Below, piece by piece: positions 30,155 through 34,151 of a DNA stretch of 34,151 nucleotides. Under the pieces are notes generated by a model. It saw only the letters and a list, made by a program, of their open reading frames with translations, did no database searches and was not told where the DNA came from. The translations under genes and the position numbers were made by a program. The first letter of the stretch is position 1; each line of letters begins with the position of its first letter. Source of the stretch: Planctomycetaceae bacterium (GTDB taxonomy: Bacteria; Planctomycetota; Planctomycetia; Pirellulales; Pirellulaceae); NCBI GenBank assembly GCA_002862205.1, contig PKCN01000170.1, positions 1 through 34,151 on the forward strand, in the 5' to 3' direction.

Positions 30155-31582
30155 TTACAGGTCACTCAGTTTGACAATTCGTTCAGTGACTGAGACAACA
30201 CCCTCGACCATCGTGGCATAGGTGTTGCTTGAAAACGGGATGGTTGCCGGGTTGCCAGGGGCGTCAGCAATGATGTACGGCGTCCAGTTGTTGTAGACGG
30301 CATTGTTACTGGTGCTGTACGAGTTCACTTCCGGAGTCGTGGCGTAACCACTGGGATAGTTGAAGTTCCAGTCAGGACCATCAAGGGTGATTTTCTGGAG
30401 CCAGACGTTGTTGGTGAACCCGCTCGGGGTAATGCCGCTGTCTGGCGGCGGGTTTGTTGGTGTGTAAAGCGTGCCCGCTGCATAACGCTCTTCCTTGCCG
30501 TCAACGCTGACCACTCGATACCAGCGGTGGTAGTCAATCAGCTTATCACTCGCGATTTGTGAAAAACGGGAAAGCATGATCCAACTGCCGGGCAATATCT
30601 TGGGCACGGTGTTGGCGTTCGACGCCAGATGCACGATGCCACCCGCACCACCATTGAAGCCACTGGCATAAGTGACGTAAGCCAGACGCTCACCAATCGC
30701 GTTGCCTTCCGCGGTGGTTGGTGGATTCGTGTTGTTTGAAGCATCGAAGGATCTCAAGCGGCGACGAATGACAACCACTGAAACGGAAGCATAGACGCCG
30801 CCGGGCAATGGATTGACGGTCGCGATCCAACTGTATTCGCCACTGGGAATTCGCTTGCCATATTCCAAGCCTCCGGTGACCGGTGCTACCTGACCACTTT
30901 TGAAAGTTGCTGGTAGCGACTTGTCAGATCCACGAGTGATGATCAGGTCATCCTGATTTTCCGTCAGACGCAATGCTTCGGTTACATTGATGAAACGAGT
31001 GAAGGTCGAGGATGAATCTTCCTTGACGCCCACGCGAAACATTCGTGGTTGTCGCGTTGGCCAACTTGTCGAGTTACCCGAAGAGGGATCTTTCATCGGG
31101 TCGTGATTCTGTTTGAAATAGGGGAAGCAACCCACGTAGTAACTGTTAGGGGTCAAGGCGTTGTAGGGTGTGCTCATGAGCGAGGCGCACATCGGGTCAA
31201 TGCAGAACGAAGGGGTGACAGGCGGCGGGTCAATCCCTTGGAGAACCTGTTGGTAATAATTCAGAGGGAAGGTTGCTGGGAACTCCGGGCCACCTTGCAG
31301 GTCGGGATTACTTTCACCGACTGCTGACGGATCGATGGCACCAAAGGTGATCGCTCCCAGTCGATCGTCTGCCAGAAACTTATTCGCCAGCAATTGTGCT
31401 TGTACGTTATTGGCGATCACGGGAGCGACGCTGAGGCTGATGGAGTCCTGTGCTCGTTTGCCCGCTAGTGGCAGGATTGACAGTAAGCCCAGCAATCCGA
31501 TCAGCACCACACCGATCGAAAAAATTACCTCGACCAGAGTGACTGCTTTGCGGACCGATCGTGTTAAGTATGGTTTGCTCAT
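30155..31582 (-). CDS. Prepilin-like protein, GspI/PilV type
   Basis: This 475-residue protein has the N-terminal prepilin motif RKA, then VTLVEVIFSIGVVLIGLLGLLSILPLAG. Cleavage is predicted after Ala13, with Glu at mature position 5. The hydrophobic helix with its internal Gly-Leu-Leu-Gly-Leu-Leu pattern fits GspI/PilV-type minor (pseudo)pilins. GspI is about 125 residues, so most of this protein is an extra C-terminal domain of unknown fold. The start codon overlaps the stop of the previous gene as ATGA (31579-31582). Ala rather than Gly at -1 is less usual for prepilin peptidases. Confidence 0.8.
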   Translation of the reverse strand: MSKPYLTRSVRKAVTLVEVIFSIGVVLIGLLGLLSILPLAGKRAQDSISLSVAPVIANNVQAQLLANKFLADDRLGAITFGAIDPSAVGESNPDLQGGPEFPATFPLNYYQQVLQGIDPPPVTPSFCIDPMCASLMSTPYNALTPNSYYVGCFPYFKQNHDPMKDPSSGNSTSWPTRQPRMFRVGVKEDSSSTFTRFINVTEALRLTENQDDLIITRGSDKSLPATFKSGQVAPVTGGLEYGKRIPSGEYSWIATVNPLPGGVYASVSVVVIRRRLRSFDASNNTNPPTTAEGNAIGERLAYVTYASGFNGGAGGIVHLASNANTVPKILPGSWIMLSRFSQIASDKLIDYHRWYRVVSVDGKEERYAAGTLYTPTNPPPDSGITPSGFTNNVWLQKITLDGPDWNFNYPSGYATTPEVNSYSTSNNAVYNNWTPYIIADAPGNPATIPFSSNTYATMVEGVVSVTERIVKLSDL

Positions 31583-32829
31583 TCGATGTCCACCGTGTCA
31601 GCGAAATTGGCCAGCAGACGTGCCTCGGTGATCGCTTGATCGAGGGACGCGTCATAGGGATTGATGACTGCCGCCGCTGGTATCGACGAAACCGATGAGA
31701 AGGGTGCAGAAACGACACGACCGGTTCCTGGGTTGATTACGATCCACTTGGATTCCAGGTTCACCAGGTTCGCAGGCGCCTTTTTCTCTGACGTAAACAG
31801 GTTATCGGGCCGGATTCCATCGGAGTCACCAAGGCAGAGGAAAATTTGTCCCTGAGGGAATGAGGGGACGTCACTGATCGCGCTGGTAATTGATGCGACG
31901 CCACCATCGGGTCCAAACACGATGTCGATCGGCTTGGCATTGGCACCGTTCTGAATCTCGGTGGGCAGTGGCGACGGAGCGAACTCGTTACCCTTCATGC
32001 CAGTGCCGGAATAGTTAAGGTCAATCGCGACACCCCGGGGCAGAGAATACGGTGCAGCGGTTGAAACCACAGGGCGTCGATGAATCTTGTATTTGATCCG
32101 TCGACCACCCGTGGGAAAAATCGGATTGCCTGAGGGAAACGATTTTGTACCCGCCGTTTTCATCTCACTAAGATCAAAAAACAGTCTGACAGGAACAGTT
32201 GGTGCGGCGTTTTTGGCACGGTACTGAATCTTGAATGGGACCAGACGTCCACCGGGCAATTCAATGAAATCGCCACTGCGAATCGGGGCACTTGGGTCAT
32301 CTGCCGCTTCTGACTTGGGCGTCAGGATGTAGCCCGGTTGGGTTGAGTCGGTGATCTGGAGTGCTGCATTCTGGGCGACCATGCTGGCGCTGAGCGTTAG
32401 CAAGGCATTGTCGAACGGATTGAACTCAGCAATCGTGACATAGGACAGATTGGCGTTGGTGTATCCCGTGTTGGTTTTGAGTATTGCAAATGAATTGGAG
32501 GCGTCACCGGTGTAAGGTGGCACGCTGGTCAATTCGCGAACACGAATGGATTGAGCCCGACTGACGGGGTCGAGCGCATTGAGTCTCTCCAAGCGTATTC
32601 CAACAAACTTCCCTTCCGCGATGGCCCGGCTACGGGCTTTGTCCATGTAAGCCGATAAGTTTCGGGCCGTTTTGGCGATCTGCTGGTTTGCAAGCAGGTC
32701 TTTGACCGTTGGCAATGCTACTGCCGCCAGCAGCACCATGATCGCAAGAACGATGAGCAGCTCGACCAGTGTGTACGCTGCTCGGCTGTAAGGCGTTGTA
32801 CGCTTCGTTGATGTATTTGCAGGAATCAT
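31579..32829 (-). CDS. Prepilin-like protein, GspH/FimT type
   Basis: This 416-residue protein has an N-terminus running SRAA, then YTLVELLIVLAIMVLLAAVALPTV. Cleavage is predicted after Ala18, with Glu23 at mature position 5. After the hydrophobic helix, KTARNLSAYMDKARSRAIAEGK resembles the amphipathic 'L...L..ARS.AI..' segment typical of GspH/FimT. GspH is normally about 170 residues. Its ATG overlaps the stop of the upstream gene as ATGA (32826-32829), and its own stop overlaps the next start in the same way, so it sits in a translationally coupled chain. Confidence 0.82.
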   Translation of the reverse strand: MIPANTSTKRTTPYSRAAYTLVELLIVLAIMVLLAAVALPTVKDLLANQQIAKTARNLSAYMDKARSRAIAEGKFVGIRLERLNALDPVSRAQSIRVRELTSVPPYTGDASNSFAILKTNTGYTNANLSYVTIAEFNPFDNALLTLSASMVAQNAALQITDSTQPGYILTPKSEAADDPSAPIRSGDFIELPGGRLVPFKIQYRAKNAAPTVPVRLFFDLSEMKTAGTKSFPSGNPIFPTGGRRIKYKIHRRPVVSTAAPYSLPRGVAIDLNYSGTGMKGNEFAPSPLPTEIQNGANAKPIDIVFGPDGGVASITSAISDVPSFPQGQIFLCLGDSDGIRPDNLFTSEKKAPANLVNLESKWIVINPGTGRVVSAPFSSVSSIPAAAVINPYDASLDQAITEARLLANFADTVDIE

Positions 32830-34091
32830 CGTGGCGACACCTGCAGTTGATAGTTAGTGATGTTGTCGGTGACTTCGTTGACGGAAGTTGTGGTCGGACG
32901 CAGTTGCCCAGGAAGACGTCCAGCAAACTGACCATTGTTCAGATTCGCGCTGACGAAGACGCGAAGATACGGATCCGGAAAGGCGCGTTTGGCCTCGCCA
33001 CCTCGACTGGGGAGCTCTTCGCCGTAGAAAGGAACCGTTGTCGGCCACCACCAATTCAATGCCTGGTAGTTGTAATTCGCCATTGAGACTCCCGCTGCGG
33101 TGATCGGGTCGGTCGTGATTCCGTATTCCCCGTCGGGGCCAGCGGAAAAGACGAGGGGACGCATCGACCATGGTTTGACCGTTGCATTATTGACAAAGTT
33201 AAGTCCCGAAATCACGTCATAAGCTCCCGCTGAGGAACTGGTGCTGTTGGGCACTGTGGTGTAGGCATAGTCGGATCGGAACAGATCGAATTCATCGGGG
33301 ATTGTTTTATCAATCGACAACTCCGGATCGAAATAGCCCACAGGCCAGCGGATGAAACCCAATGGATTTCCCCACCCATCCAGAATTTCCCGCAGTCCGT
33401 CATTGTCGGTGTCGCCGATATTGGCCGCAGGAATAGCCTCCAGCGCGGGTGAGCCTCCCACAAACGAAGTTGCCATGATCAGGTACAGGCACTCGGCTCC
33501 CTGATTGGCAAGGGCGCCGGGGCTATTGAGTGTTAGTCCCACAGGCATGCGGTTACGGTAGGCGGCCAGACGTGATGGAATGTTGTCACCACCATTGAGG
33601 AATGTCGCGTTGGGTGAATACCATGACACAGTCATGATTTTCCGCTGGTTCTTCTGATCGCGCGTATTGACCACGTTACCAGAGTTGTCGATCAGCACCT
33701 GATTGGTGGCTGCGTACATTTGTGATGGGGCGGTAGTAATGTCCGAGAGACGATCCGGCAGTTCCATCCGCTGCAGGTCTCGAGTCATCATCAATCGGAC
33801 CCGTGCTGCCTCAGTTGCAAGCACTTCCAAACCCACTTCTCCCGCACCACCATTGACATCAGTGAACATGTCGGGAATCTCAACAGGAAGTTGACGATAC
33901 TTCAAGTTGGCGTAGCGTTCTGCCAGTACGCTGTCGATCAGTGAAATGATCGTTTTTGTGCGTGACTGTTTCGCTGTCGTCGTTACCCCTGAAATAGCTG
34001 TCGTCACCATTGCGCCCATGATCGAAATGATCACGATCACGACGAGAACCTCGACGAGTGTGAATGCGGTTTTCGATCTCTGATGATTCAT
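32826..34091 (-). CDS. Prepilin-like protein, GspG-type (first gene of operon in window)
   Basis: The predicted protein has 421 residues from the ATG at 34091, which has GAGG nine bases upstream (34101-34104); a TTG at 34121 would add ten residues. The N-terminus is SKTA, then FTLVEVLVVIVIISIMGAMV, with cleavage predicted after Ala9 and Glu14 at mature position 5. In its second half, DTDNDGLREILDGWGNPLGF resembles the conserved (D)PWGxPYxY region of the major pseudopilin GspG, next to its calcium site. GspG is about 145 residues, so this version is roughly three times larger. The gene is followed by GspH-, GspI-, GspK- and GspJ-like genes. Only 60 bases of leader are visible, so the operon may begin outside the window. 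Confidence 0.8.
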   Translation of the reverse strand: MNHQRSKTAFTLVEVLVVIVIISIMGAMVTTAISGVTTTAKQSRTKTIISLIDSVLAERYANLKYRQLPVEIPDMFTDVNGGAGEVGLEVLATEAARVRLMMTRDLQRMELPDRLSDITTAPSQMYAATNQVLIDNSGNVVNTRDQKNQRKIMTVSWYSPNATFLNGGDNIPSRLAAYRNRMPVGLTLNSPGALANQGAECLYLIMATSFVGGSPALEAIPAANIGDTDNDGLREILDGWGNPLGFIRWPVGYFDPELSIDKTIPDEFDLFRSDYAYTTVPNSTSSSAGAYDVISGLNFVNNATVKPWSMRPLVFSAGPDGEYGITTDPITAAGVSMANYNYQALNWWWPTTVPFYGEELPSRGGEAKRAFPDPYLRVFVSANLNNGQFAGRLPGQLRPTTTSVNEVTDNITNYQLQVSPR

Positions 34092-34100
34092 AGTGACATG

Positions 34101-34104
34101 CCTC
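34101..34104 (-). promoter_or_regulatory. Shine-Dalgarno site of GspG-like gene
   Basis: GAGG on the minus strand lies nine bases before the ATG at 34091 and supports that start over the upstream TTG. Confidence 0.5.
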
Positions 34105-34151
34105 GGGTTTCTTGCGGACAACGACTCAACGGTGCTTATTCCTTCAACTCG

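Overview
The window looks like chromosomal DNA from a planctomycete, probably of the Pirellulales/Rhodopirellula type. This is inferred from gene content, not from any database match. The signs are an ECF sigma factor followed by Ser/Thr kinase genes, a very long SecA (1243 residues), very large pseudopilin-like proteins carrying short Asp/Asn/Gly-rich motifs, a TPR-CHAT protein, a PPi-type phosphofructokinase, and a Kdo transferase that implies a Gram-negative outer membrane. I see no rRNA, tRNA, CRISPR array, transposase or phage gene.

Left part (1-7846, all + strand): a large coiled-coil/acidic protein with a C-terminal membrane hairpin comes first, then a 586-base gap. A signalling cluster follows: an ECF-type sigma factor, an overlapping gene whose kinase-like domain has lost its catalytic residues, and an intact Ser/Thr kinase with an N-terminal zinc ribbon and a multi-pass membrane C-terminus.

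Middle (7990-21317): a convergent minus-strand gene encodes a secreted TPR-CHAT-like protein that lacks both CHAT catalytic residues. A small membrane protein follows, then secA with an expanded C-terminal helical region, then waaA (kdtA). After these come a secreted Gly/Arg-rich Spy/LTXXQ-like protein with a clear intrinsic terminator, and a PPi-dependent 6-phosphofructokinase. The long gaps here hold several unrelated short tandem repeats: 11 bp x5 upstream of secA, 21 bp x5 after waaA and 18 bp x3 before pfp.

Right part (21802-34091, all - strand): six tightly packed genes form one apparent operon. Five encode proteins with type IV prepilin-like N-termini. In transcription order they resemble GspG, GspH, GspI/PilV, GspK and GspJ, followed by a small membrane-anchored protein. 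Three junctions are ATGA stop/start overlaps. Every member is much larger than its usual family, up to about 1850 residues. This enlarged pseudopilin set is the most system-like part of the window, and no secretion ATPase, platform protein or secretin lies within it.
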